Positions 1 through 7,499 of a stretch of 64,000 nt of DNA are shown here, one piece after another. Source of the DNA: Pseudomonadota bacterium (GTDB taxonomy: Bacteria; Chloroflexota; UBA6077; JAJPHF01); the NCBI GenBank assembly GCA_021325365.1, contig JAJPHF010000063.1, positions 1 through 64,000 on the forward strand, read 5' to 3'. Position numbers and translations under genes: made by a program. Below the pieces are notes generated by a model. It was given only the letters and a program-made list of their open reading frames with translations. It made no database searches and was not told the DNA's origin. Position 1 is the first letter of the stretch. Every line of letters starts with the position of its first letter.

Positions 1-752
1 AAGGCGGCGCCGATGCGGCGGTCGTAGCCCATGCCCTGCGCCACCTGGCGCACGTCGGCGCCCAGCCGCTCGCAGATCGCCGCGATCTCGTTGATGAACG
101 AGATCTTCGCTGCCAGGAAGGCGTTGGATGCGTACTTGATCATCTCCGCCGTGCGGATGTCCGTCACCATCACCGCGCACTTGAGCGGCGCGCGGTACAG
201 CGCGGCCACGCGCTCGGCGGCGGCGCGGTCGTTCGAGCCGAGGACGACGCGGTCGGGCTGCATGAAGTCGGCTACCGCCGAGCCCTCGCGCAAGAACTCG
301 GGGTTCGAGACGACCGCGAACGTAACGCCCGGCCGCACGCGCTTGTCGAGGATGTTCGCCACCCAATCGCCCGCGCCGATGGGCATGGTGCTCTTGTTGA
401 CGATGATCGCCGGGCCAGTCAGGTGGTCGGCGATGGCGGTGGCGGCGGCCTGGGCCTGGCCCATGTCCGCCTCGCCCTCGGGGCCAGACGGCGTGTTCAC
501 GGCAATGAACACGAACTCGGCGCCCTCCAGGCCCACGGCATAGTCCGTAGTGAACGACAGGCGGCCGGCGTCCAGGTTGCGGCGCACGACCTCTTCGAGC
601 TGCGGCTCGTAGATCGGTAGCCCGCCCTGCTGGAGCAATGCCACTTTTGCCGCGTCGATGTCGATGCAGGCCACCTGGTTGCCCAGGTCCGCGAAACAGG
701 CGCCCGTCACCAGGCCCACGTAGCCCGTGCCCACCACGCTGATTCGTGCCAC
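1..752 (-). CDS. ugd: UDP-glucose 6-dehydrogenase (N-terminal part; 3' end outside window)
   Basis: NAD-dependent oxidation of UDP-glucose (or a related UDP-sugar) to the uronate, a cytoplasmic step supplying exopolysaccharide precursors. I read about 250 residues from a GTG start with a GGAGGCAGGAG ribosome site just upstream. A Rossmann motif VGTGYVGL lies at residues 7-14, an acidic nucleotide-binding end of the second strand (IDID) follows, then STMPIG and [10 protein letters not shown], and [20 protein letters not shown] near the edge with the family's conserved Lys and Asn. The catalytic Cys region lies outside the window. The family is clear; UDP-mannose/ManNAc dehydrogenase paralogues are less likely from the motif spellings. 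Confidence 0.9.
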   Translation of the reverse strand, partial: MARISVVGTGYVGLVTGACFADLGNQVACIDIDAAKVALLQQGGLPIYEPQLEEVVRRNLDAGRLSFTTDYAVGLEGAEFVFIAVNTPSGPEGEADMGQAQAAATAIADHLTGPAIIVNKSTMPIGAGDWVANILDKRVRPGVTFAVVSNPEFLREGSAVADFMQPDRVVLGSNDRAAAERVAALYRAPLKCAVMVTDIRTAEMIKYASNAFLAAKISFINEIAAICERLGADVRQVAQGMGYDRRIGAA

Positions 753-1082
753 TGCTCCTGCCTCCAGGGGCGCGCCGTTGGGCGCCCGCCGCTACGTGAA
801 CGCTGCTCCATTCGACGGCCGGCTTGGTGTCCCGGGCGCCCGGCCCGCCGCTGTGCGCCGTGAATCGGCTGCGGACACCACGGCCCAACGACATGCGCGG
901 CCCTTGTCCGGCCCTCAGCCGGCAACTATACCAGGCCGAGCGGCCGAGACCCAACGCGCTGCGTTGGCCAGGGTGTGTCCCCGCCTGGTCCCCACCGCGC
1001 GCGTGGCCCCGCTGGCCATGCTTCCCCTCCGGCCGGCCGCCGCCCCCCCGGACGACCGCCCCCCGCCAATGCCTTCTCTTGT

Positions 1083-1116
1083 AGACACGATGGCGCGGGC
1101 GAGCGCCATCGTGTCT
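1083..1116. repeat. 14-bp perfect hairpin
   Basis: Arms 1083-1096 and 1103-1116 are perfect reverse complements around the 6-nt loop GGGCGA. There is no T-run on either side, so it looks more like a palindromic repeat unit than an intrinsic terminator. It lies inside the 283-bp block that separates the two halves of the long repeat and is absent from the other copy. Confidence 0.7.
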
Positions 1117-1160
1117 GGTGGCGGACCGTACGCACCGCGAGACGTGCAGTCCGCCATATC

Positions 1161-1182
1161 AGGGCGCTGCTTGCTGCGCCCT
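1161..1182. repeat. AGGGCGC...GCGCCCT palindromic repeat unit
   Basis: A 22-nt interrupted palindrome with arms AGGGCGC and GCGCCCT around TGCTTGCT. Degenerate relatives of its complement (core GCAGCAAGCAGC or GTAGCAAGC) recur near 28495-28515, 28542-28562, 29612-29634, 29658-29680 and 29709-29733. Confidence 0.6.
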
Positions 1183-1236
1183 GTCGGATCGACACCCGGC
1201 CCGGTGTCCTAGCGACTCCGGTCAGGGGAAGTCCTT

Positions 1237-1321
1237 CCCCCTCGCCCCCTGGGAGAGGGCCGGGGTGAGGGCGGCCCCTCGTCCCTCCCCCTCTCCCCCT
1301 GGGAGAGGGTCGGGGTGAGGG
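1237..1321. repeat. Two tandem CCCTCTCC/GGGAGAGGG palindromic repeats
   Basis: Copies at about 1237-1271 and 1287-1321. Each has a C-rich arm, the turn CCCCTGGG, a GAGAGGG arm and the tail CGGGGTGAGGG. The same family occurs near 3276-3340, 18349-18381, 44611-44650 and 44739-44771. Translation of such units gives peptides like SPxPSPxGRG or LTPTLSQGERG, which explains several spurious long open frames here. Confidence 0.8.
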
Positions 1322-1778
1322 CGTCCCTCTCCGGCTGGCTCGCCAGGTCGGCCCGGTCGCAGGCCGCGAGGCGCGCCGGAGAGCGCCTGCTAGCTCGCGC
1401 GACGTGGTCGCCGTCCCTGCCCGTACACGCCTCCCAGCCCGCCCGCCACCCACGCCCGGCCCGGGGCCTCCCCCCGCCGGCCCGGCCCGCGGCGGAGCGC
1501 CCGGGGGAGTATCGTAGGGGCAAACGATGTGACCTTCCGCGCCCGAGGAGCACGCGCAGACCCGCGCCCGGCCTAGCAGTTAACCACCCGGTAAAGGAGC
1601 ATCGTTTGACCGTTCCTCGGATAAATCGCTGCACCCGCGCACCGGCCCGCTGGGCCGACGGAGTGCGCGGCGACGCTGCGCCCCAACGACCCGTCGGGCG
1701 CTGCCTTGTGCGGGCCGGCTGCGCCGCCGATAATGCGACGCGCGGGCGATGCGCGGGCGATGCGTGGGAGGAGACGGC

Positions 1779-3245
1779 ATGGCGACGGCAGTACAGACGG
1801 GAGCGCCGCGCGACCTTCGGGCGCACCTCGCGGGGTTAGAAGCCCAAGGCTTGCTCCAGCGCGTGCGGGCCGAGGTCGACCCGGCCTGGGAGATCACCAG
1901 CGTGGCGCGGCAGGTGTTCTTGCAGGCGCGGCCGGAGCGGCGCTACGCGCTGCTCTTCGAGCGCGTGCGCGGCCACGTGTACCCCGTCGTGGTCGGCGCG
2001 CTGGCGGCGTCGCGGGCCGTGTACGCGGCCGGGCTGGGCGTGGCGCCGGCGGACATCGCCCAGCGCTGGGCCAGCGCCCTGCGCGCGCCAATCGAGCCGC
2101 GGCTGCTCGACGGCGGCCTGACCGACGAGGTCGTGTACGAGGGCGACGCCGTGGATCTCGGCGCGCTGCCGATCGTCACCTGGACGCCGACGCAAGACGC
2201 CGCGCCCTACGTTGCGGGGCCCTACTGCATCACGCGCGATCCCGAGAGCGGCGTCTACAACGTGGCGATGCGCCGCATGATGTTCAAGGACCGCCGCCGC
2301 CTAGCCTACAACGTCGTGCCGCGCCCGCGCTCGGAAGTCAACCAGCAGCACACGTCCTGGGAGTACGCGAAGTACGAGGCGCGCGGCGAGCCGATGCCCG
2401 TGGCCGTGGCGATCGGCGCCGAGCCGGTGGTCGGCTTCGTCTCGGCGGCGAAGGTGCCCTATGCCTATAGCGGCGAGTGGTCCGACTTCGCGCTGGCCGG
2501 CGGACTGGCCGGGCGTCCGGTGGACCTGATTCCCTGCCGCACCGTGCCGCTCTACGTCCCGGCCAGCGCCGAGGTCGTGCTCGAGGGCTGGGTGGCGCCG
2601 CACCACCGCGAGCCCGAGGGGCCGTTCGGCGAGTTCTTCGGCTACATGAACCGCGGGGCGCCCCGGCCGGTGCTGGAGGTGAACTGCGTGCGGCTGCGCC
2701 GCGACCCGCTCGTCCAGTACGTCCACAGCCAGCGGCCGCCAAGCGAGAGCATGGTGGCGCAGGCCACGGGCAACGCGGGCATCCTGTACAAGCGGCTCGT
2801 GTATGACCTGGGCTTCGCCGAGGTGGTGGATGTCCACATCCCCGACCACCTGCCGCTCACGCAGATCGTCGTCCAGACGCGGCCCGTCTCGCGCGGCTAC
2901 GCCAACCAGATCCTGCACGCGGCCTGGACGGCGCTGCACTCGTACTCGGGCAAGGTCGTCGTGCTCGTGGACGAGGACGTGGACATCCGCGACCCGCGCC
3001 AGGTGCAGTGGGCGGTCCACACGCGCACGCAGCCGCACCGCGACTTGACGATCGTGCGCAACGCCCGCCCGCTGGGCATCGACCCGTCGGTGGCGCCGCG
3101 CTGGGACGAGGAAGCGGAGGCGTCGAAGCTGCTCATCGACGCCACGCGCCATTGGGACTACCCGCCGCCCTCGCTGCCGCCTGCCGACCTGCTCGCCCGC
3201 GTTCGTGCCAACTGGGCGGCCTACGGCCTCCCCCCGCTCGACTGA
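1779..3245 (+). CDS. UbiD-family decarboxylase
   Basis: A 488-aa protein of the prenylated-FMN-dependent UbiD family, which reversibly decarboxylates aromatic or alpha,beta-unsaturated acids in the cytoplasm. The start is the ATG 6 nt after GGGAGGAG. Family signatures include an N-terminal domain around DLRAHL, the middle motif RRMMFKDRRR, EGPFGEFFGYM around residues 285-295, and a C-terminal domain with VVLVDEDVDIRDPRQV. Length matches UbiD (about 450-500 aa). No ubiX flavin prenyltransferase lies in the window. The substrate cannot be told; the surrounding catabolic genes suggest an aromatic acid rather than ubiquinone synthesis. Confidence 0.88.
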   Translation: MATAVQTGAPRDLRAHLAGLEAQGLLQRVRAEVDPAWEITSVARQVFLQARPERRYALLFERVRGHVYPVVVGALAASRAVYAAGLGVAPADIAQRWASALRAPIEPRLLDGGLTDEVVYEGDAVDLGALPIVTWTPTQDAAPYVAGPYCITRDPESGVYNVAMRRMMFKDRRRLAYNVVPRPRSEVNQQHTSWEYAKYEARGEPMPVAVAIGAEPVVGFVSAAKVPYAYSGEWSDFALAGGLAGRPVDLIPCRTVPLYVPASAEVVLEGWVAPHHREPEGPFGEFFGYMNRGAPRPVLEVNCVRLRRDPLVQYVHSQRPPSESMVAQATGNAGILYKRLVYDLGFAEVVDVHIPDHLPLTQIVVQTRPVSRGYANQILHAAWTALHSYSGKVVVLVDEDVDIRDPRQVQWAVHTRTQPHRDLTIVRNARPLGIDPSVAPRWDEEAEASKLLIDATRHWDYPPPSLPPADLLARVRANWAAYGLPPLD

Positions 3246-3275
3246 TGCCAAGTCCGGCTGCAGAGTGCCCTCGCT

Positions 3276-3340
3276 CCCTCTCCCCCTGCGAGAGGGCCGG
3301 TCCCTCCCCCTCTCCCCCTGGGAGAGGGCCGGGGTGAGGG
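3276..3340. repeat. CCCTCTCC-type palindromic repeats (two copies)
   Basis: Two adjacent copies (3276-3300, shortened, and 3306-3340, complete) of the CCCTCTCC/GGGAGAGGG family, placed 30 bp after the UbiD stop. They could act as a stem-loop 3' border, but no T-run follows. Confidence 0.75.
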
Positions 3341-3439
3341 CGCGCCCAGTTAGGCGAACCGCTGTCCCGGATCGGGTCTGACTCGCGGTACACTGGCGGA
3401 GACGCCGGCTGCGGGCGCGGCGCCGAGGAGGTGAGAGCG

Positions 3440-4570
3440 ATGCCGCGTGTGCGCCTGCTCGCGCTGGCGCTGTGTCTGTGGCCGGTGCTGGCGTGCCAGC
3501 CGGCGGCGGCGCCGGGCGCGGGGGCTGCCGCCCCGGTGGCCGGCGCGCCGGCTGCGGCTGCACCGACGAGCGGGCCGACCGTCGTGGCGCCGAGCGCTGC
3601 CAGCGGCGCCGCTCCAGCCGGCGCGCCGGCCGCCGGGCAGGCGAGCGCGACACCCGCGCCGGTCGCGCTGCGCTTTGGGCTGAATACGACCACGGCCGAG
3701 GTGACACCCGCCTGGGTGGCCAAAGACATGGGCATCTTCACGAGGTATGGGCTCGACGTCGAGCTGGCAACGTTGTCGGCTGACCTGATCGTGCCGGCGC
3801 TGATCGCCGGCGAGCTAGCCGCCTCGCACCTCGGCAGCACGCCGCTCGTGAACTCGGTTCTCGGCGGCTCAGACCTCGTGTACATCAGCAGCTACGGCAA
3901 CTACCTGCGCTTCTGGCTTTACGCGCGGCCCGACGTGGCGAGCTTGCAAGACCTGCGCGGGAAGCAGGTGGCGATCACGAGCCGCGGCGGCATCATCAAG
4001 ACGGCCACCGAGCTGACACTCCAGCGCGCCGGCATGGACCCCGACCGGGACGTGACGCTGATCGCCACGGGCAACCTCACCAACTCGGTGACCTCGCTCG
4101 TCTCGGGCGGCGTGGCGGCGGCGATGCTCGGCCCGCCAGCCACGTTCCGCGCCGAGGACGAGGGCATGCACCTCCTGCTAAACACGGCCGACTACAAGCT
4201 GCCGATGATGATGTCCGGCGTGGCGACCACGCACCACTGGGTGGCGGCCAACGAGAGCGCCGCGCGGCGCCTGATCCAGGCGATCGCCGAGGGCGTCGCG
4301 TTCGCTCACAAGGAGAAGGAGCGCACCAAGGCGATCATCGCCCAGCACATCCAGGCCGACGACCCGGCACTGCTGGAGCGCACGTACGACGCCCTCCTGC
4401 CGGGCTGGGAGATCGACCAGCACGCGCTGCCCGACGCGGTGCGCTACGACGTCGAGGCGGCTGCCAAGGAGAACCCGGCCGCGCGCAACCTGCGGCCCGA
4501 GCAGCTCGTGGACAACCACCTCGTGGACGAGCTGGACCGCGCCGGCTTTTTCCGCCAGGTGTTTCAGTAG
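3440..4570 (+). CDS. NitT/TauT-type ABC solute-binding lipoprotein
   Basis: A 376-aa extracytoplasmic binding protein. The ATG follows GAGGAGGTGAG; an in-frame GTG 9 nt earlier overlaps that ribosome site and is less likely. A signal peptide ends in the lipobox VLAC (Cys about residue 16), followed by a long Ala/Pro linker (about 17-75). The two-lobed domain of the NMT1/THI5-like family then opens with RFGLNTTTAEVTPAWVAKDMGIFTRYGLDVEL and includes DLRGKQVAITSRGGIIKTATELTLQRAG. No permease or ATPase is adjacent. Ligand unknown; the class covers sulfonates, nitrate, pyrimidine precursors and aromatic acids. Confidence 0.85.
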   Translation: MPRVRLLALALCLWPVLACQPAAAPGAGAAAPVAGAPAAAAPTSGPTVVAPSAASGAAPAGAPAAGQASATPAPVALRFGLNTTTAEVTPAWVAKDMGIFTRYGLDVELATLSADLIVPALIAGELAASHLGSTPLVNSVLGGSDLVYISSYGNYLRFWLYARPDVASLQDLRGKQVAITSRGGIIKTATELTLQRAGMDPDRDVTLIATGNLTNSVTSLVSGGVAAAMLGPPATFRAEDEGMHLLLNTADYKLPMMMSGVATTHHWVAANESAARRLIQAIAEGVAFAHKEKERTKAIIAQHIQADDPALLERTYDALLPGWEIDQHALPDAVRYDVEAAAKENPAARNLRPEQLVDNHLVDELDRAGFFRQVFQ

Positions 4571-4602
4571 GCGGGCGCGTTGTCGGGTGGCTGGCGGAAG
4601 TG

Positions 4603-4661
4603 CGGCCGCCGGGCGCGTCCGACACTAGGAGGGGGCGAGCGTCGGACGCGCCCGGCGGCCG
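4603..4661. repeat. 21-bp perfect inverted repeat
   Basis: Arms 4603-4623 and 4641-4661 are exact reverse complements with a 17-nt loop. The site lies 33 nt after the solute-binding gene and 60 nt after the convergent small peptide gene, so as a hairpin it could end transcription from both sides, although no T-run is present. Confidence 0.8.
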
Positions 4662-4722
4662 GATGTGGACGTTGGGTGCGCGGCTGCTGTGTCGACGCAC
4701 GGCCGGTCAGCGATAGGCGTGG

Positions 4723-4929
4723 CTAGGTGCCGCTGCCGCCGCCGCTGCCGCCCGAGCCGCCGCTGCCGTTGATCGTGGCGGTGCCCGTGACGCCGCCGGT
4801 GATGCCCAGCGTGCCGCTGCCGCCACCCATCCCGCCGCTGCCCATCATCTGCGCGCCCGCCCCGGCTGCGCGTCGCGGCTCTAGCTCCTCGATGTCGAAC
4901 GCGAGATCCTGCGCGCGCGCGTCGTCCAT
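4723..4929 (-). CDS. Small peptide, possible RiPP-type precursor
   Basis: A 68-aa peptide. The ATG is preceded by GGGAGG at ideal spacing, which favours a real gene. Residues 1-20 are acidic and contain FDIEELEP (11-18), similar in pattern to the recognition segment of some thiazolyl-peptide and lanthipeptide leaders as I recall them. Residues 21-68 are almost only Gly, Ser, Thr, Ala with two Met and a few hydrophobics. There is no Cys, so lanthionine or thiazole chemistry is not possible in the tail; Ser/Thr dehydration or oxazole formation would be. No modification enzyme is nearby. It may instead be a plain Gly-rich peptide or a low-complexity artefact. Confidence 0.5.
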   Translation of the reverse strand: MDDARAQDLAFDIEELEPRRAAGAGAQMMGSGGMGGGSGTLGITGGVTGTATINGSGGSGGSGGGSGT

Positions 4930-5185
4930 GGGGTGCCTCCCGTCCTACCTATTCGGTCGCCTGGCGGTGCTCTTTGCGGCCACCGTGCCGCGCTCGTCCG
5001 CTGCAATAGAGCACCACGTCTCTAAAGCAAGTACCCCGCGCGGGTACAGCGACCGCGCAGCGGCTGGGACGAGTCGGCGCGCGGGCCCCGCCCGCCGGCT
5101 GACTGGGGTGAGCGCGCCTGGCCGGCCCGCGGTGGTAGGCTATGGGTAAAGAATGAGATCGTGCATCCGCAAGGAGGAGGCGACG

Positions 5186-5581
5186 ATGGCCGAGAAGGTC
5201 CAAAAGACCGATGCGGAGTGGCGGCAGACGCTGACGCCCGAGCAGTACCACGTCCTGCGGGAGAAGGGCACGGAGCGCGCTTTCACGGGTGAGTACTACC
5301 GCACCAAGGACGCGGGCACGTACCGCTGCGCGGGCTGCGGCGCGCCGCTGTTCCGCTCTGAGGAGAAGTACGAGTCGGGCACCGGCTGGCCCAGCTTCTG
5401 GACCTGCGTGCCGGACAGCGTCGAGACCGAGACGGACACCAGCTACGGCATGGTGCGCACGGAAGTCATGTGCAGCAGCTGCGGCGGCCACCTGGGGCAC
5501 CTGTTCCCCGATGGGCCGGCGCCGACAGGGATGCGCTACTGCATCAATTCCGCCAGCCTGAAGCTCGACAAGGAGAGCTAG
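5186..5581 (+). CDS. msrB: Peptide-methionine (R)-S-oxide reductase MsrB
   Basis: A 131-aa enzyme that reduces methionine-R-sulfoxide in proteins. The start is the ATG after AAGGAGGAGG. Zinc ligands are C48/C51 and C96/C99 (CAGC, CSSC), and the catalytic Cys is C119 in [18 protein letters not shown] (64-72) and [11 protein letters not shown] (100-110) are family signatures. Full length for a stand-alone MsrB. It heads a plus-strand run: the next start lies 4 nt after its stop, so co-translation with the molybdopterin-domain protein is likely. Confidence 0.97.
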   Translation: MAEKVQKTDAEWRQTLTPEQYHVLREKGTERAFTGEYYRTKDAGTYRCAGCGAPLFRSEEKYESGTGWPSFWTCVPDSVETETDTSYGMVRTEVMCSSCGGHLGHLFPDGPAPTGMRYCINSASLKLDKES

Positions 5582-5585
5582 CCGC

Positions 5586-6116
5586 ATGGAGACGCGCGAG
5601 CAGCTGCCCGCTCATCCCGTGCCGCCGGCAATCCAGGCGCGCGCGGCGCCGGCGTTGCAGATCGACGGCCTGGTGGCCACGCCGCGCGCGCTGGCAGCGG
5701 CCGACCTGGTCGCGCTGCCCCGCGTGGACCTGGCTGAGCCGTTCGTCTGTGAGGAGGGCTGGGAGGTGCCTGGCCTGCGCTGGCGTGGCGTGCGGCTGGG
5801 CGATCTGTTGGCGCTCGCCGCGCCGCGGACGGAGGCCCGCTACGTGCGGGCCTACGCGGGCGAGTACGCAGTGCCGCTAGCGCTCGACGTGGCGGGCGAC
5901 GCGCTGCTGGCGGAGTCGCTGAACGGTGAGCCGCTGACGATTGAGCACGGTGCGCCTTGGCGCCTAGTAGTGCCAGGCGGCGCGTGCTTCACGAGCGTGA
6001 AGTGGGTCGAGCGGCTGGAGCTGACCGCGGAGCCCGGTCCTGACGACGGTCAGCGCATCGCCCGCGCACGGCTCGGACGCGGCGCGGCCAAGCCAGCGCC
6101 CGGCCCTGGTCGGTAG
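5586..6116 (+). CDS. Small molybdopterin-domain oxidoreductase (sulfite oxidase/MsrP fold)
   Basis: A 176-aa protein that looks like the molybdopterin-binding core of the sulfite oxidase family, without the C-terminal dimerisation domain and without haem. LQIDGLVATPRALAAADLVALP is the usual N-terminal motif. VCEEGWEVPGLRWRGVRLGDLL (about 54-75) carries a Cys (C55) in the place of the Mo ligand, and the segment near 140-155 resembles the family's PWRLVVPGG...KWV end. It sits 4 nt after msrB and immediately before the SDR gene. Whether it works in methionine sulfoxide repair, as MsrP does, is inference from position. Confidence 0.75.
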   Translation: METREQLPAHPVPPAIQARAAPALQIDGLVATPRALAAADLVALPRVDLAEPFVCEEGWEVPGLRWRGVRLGDLLALAAPRTEARYVRAYAGEYAVPLALDVAGDALLAESLNGEPLTIEHGAPWRLVVPGGACFTSVKWVERLELTAEPGPDDGQRIARARLGRGAAKPAPGPGR

Positions 6117-6917
6117 ATGTCGCTGCCGCTGGCGGACCGGGTCGCGGTCGTGACGGGTGCGAGCCGCGGTGTCGGCAAGGGCATTGCGCTCGGGCTGGGC
6201 GAGGCAGGCGCGACCGTCTACGTCACGGGGCGGACGATCGAGGAGGGCACAGCGCCCTGGCCGGGCACGATCGGTGCGACGGCCGAGGCCGTCAGCGCGC
6301 TGGGCGGGCGTGGTGTAGCCGTGCGCTGCGATCACCATGACGACGCGGCGATCGCCGCGCTGTTCACGCAGGTGCAGGCCGAGCACGGCCGCCTCGACGT
6401 GCTGGTCAACAACGTCTACTCGATTCCCGGCCTGGAGACGCCGGGCGACGTGCCGTTCTGGGAGCTACCGTTTGAGGTGTGGGACCACATCCACACCGTC
6501 GGCCTGCGGGCGCACTTCGTGGCGAGCCGCGCGGCCGCGCCGCTGATGATCGCGCAAGGCCGCGGGCTGATTGTGAACGTCTCGTCGGTCGGCGGCGCGC
6601 GCTACCTGTTCAACGTCGCCTATGGGGCGGCGAAGGCGGCATTGGAGCGACTGGCGGCGGACATGGCGCACGAGCTGCGGCCGTACGGCGTCGCGGCGCT
6701 GAGCATCCGGCCGAGCATGGTGGCGACTGAGCGGACCCGCGCCACGGCGCACTTGTGGACGAACCGGCCGACGCCCGAGCCGGCGCAGTCGCCGCGCTTC
6801 GCCGGGCGGGCGGTGGCGGCCCTGACGGCCGACCCGGCCGTGATGGCGAAGACGGGCCAGGCGCTAGAGGTTGCCGATCTAGCCGCCGAGTACGGCTTCG
6901 TTGATCCGGGCGACTGA
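6117..6917 (+). CDS. SDR-family NAD(P)-dependent oxidoreductase
   Basis: A 266-aa classical short-chain dehydrogenase. The nucleotide motif TGASRGVG is at 13-20, NNV at 98-100, the catalytic Ser in NVSSVGG (about 156-157) and the YGAAK pair Y169/K173. The start codon directly abuts the preceding stop, so translation is probably coupled. The substrate cannot be inferred. The C-terminus around MAKTGQALEVADLAAEYGF is typical of the broad bacterial family. Confidence 0.92.
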   Translation: MSLPLADRVAVVTGASRGVGKGIALGLGEAGATVYVTGRTIEEGTAPWPGTIGATAEAVSALGGRGVAVRCDHHDDAAIAALFTQVQAEHGRLDVLVNNVYSIPGLETPGDVPFWELPFEVWDHIHTVGLRAHFVASRAAAPLMIAQGRGLIVNVSSVGGARYLFNVAYGAAKAALERLAADMAHELRPYGVAALSIRPSMVATERTRATAHLWTNRPTPEPAQSPRFAGRAVAALTADPAVMAKTGQALEVADLAAEYGFVDPGD

Positions 6918-6974
6918 GCCGGCCCGCGCCGGCGCAGTAGACGTGGGCGGCTGAGCCCGCGCGGGAGCAGGCCG

Positions 6975-7409
6975 ATGGCACGCTGGGACGCGGTGAGGCG
7001 GCTGCTCTACCAGGCGCACGCGGCGCTGTATCGGCTGAGCGGCGGGCGGCTGGGGAGCCACCGCCAGACCCCCGTGCTGTTGCTCACGACTGTCGGCCGC
7101 AAGACCGGCCGGCGCCGCACGTGGCCGCTCGGCTACCTGCGTGACGGCGGGAATCTGGTGATCGTCGGCTCGAACGGCGGCAAGGACGTGCAGCCCGGCT
7201 GGTACTGGAACCTGGAAGCGCGCCCGGAGGCGGAGGTGCAGGTGGGTCGGCGCCGCTTCCGCGTGCGGGCGGAGCAGGCCGGCCCGGCGGACGAGCAGCG
7301 CCTGTGGCCGCGGCTGGTCGCCCAGACGCCAGTCTGGGGCGCCTACCGCGCGAAGACTACGCGCCACATCCCGATCGTCATCCTGCACCCGCTCGCGGGC
7401 AGTCGCTAG
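6975..7409 (+). CDS. Nitroreductase/deazaflavin-dependent oxidoreductase (DUF385/Ddn-like)
   Basis: A 144-aa split-beta-barrel protein of the Ddn family, known in actinobacteria and Chloroflexota for F420- or flavin-dependent reduction of quinones and nitro compounds. Signatures are VLLLTTVGRKTGRRRTWPLGYLRDGGNLVIVGSNGG and the following WYWNLEARPEAEVQVG. The start ATG follows GGGAGCAGG. It is the last gene of the plus-strand run from msrB, 57 nt after the SDR. No F420 synthesis gene is present in the window to confirm the cofactor. Confidence 0.88.
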   Translation: MARWDAVRRLLYQAHAALYRLSGGRLGSHRQTPVLLLTTVGRKTGRRRTWPLGYLRDGGNLVIVGSNGGKDVQPGWYWNLEARPEAEVQVGRRRFRVRAEQAGPADEQRLWPRLVAQTPVWGAYRAKTTRHIPIVILHPLAGSR

Positions 7410-7499
7410 TGCACGCCACTAGGCGGCCGGCCTGGGTCGTGGTTTCACAACCGGCATCAAGAATCTCCTACAGTACACCGGCGGCCTTGTGATGGTCCG

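Larger units (their letters stand above)
1045..1640 (+). repeat. Long dispersed repeat, copy 1 (interrupted by 283 bp)
   Basis: Positions 1045-1077 and 1361-1640 match the reverse complement of 14393-14080. The match is about 95 % over the core at 1501-1625 and lower, with small indels, elsewhere. Copy 1 carries a 283-bp block at 1078-1360 where copy 2 has only about 8 nt. The core holds inverted CAAACGATG / CATCGTTTG arms at about 1521-1529 and 1600-1608. No protein is evident, so a non-autonomous mobile element or structured RNA is possible. Confidence 0.75.
753..1778. other. Repeat-rich intergenic spacer, no gene seen
   Basis: About 1 kb without a convincing gene. The open frames here have no ribosome site or recognisable domain, and several merely translate repeats. 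It holds, in order: part of a long repeat also found inverted near 14.1-14.4 kb, a 14-bp hairpin, an 8-bp inverted pair (1119-1126 with 1149-1156), an AGGGCGC palindrome (1161-1182), two CCCTCTCC-type palindromes (1237-1321), and the rest of the long repeat up to about 1640. The UbiD gene begins straight after. Confidence 0.7.

Noticed and set aside
1315..1839. Open frame sharing a peptide with another frame at 14065-14595
   Set aside because: The shared peptide arises because both frames translate the long inverted repeat; neither has a ribosome site or known domain.
2301..3707. 468-codon open frame antisense to UbiD and the solute-binding gene
   Set aside because: It is a shadow of GC-rich codons in the real genes; composition is Arg-rich, with no domain or start signal.
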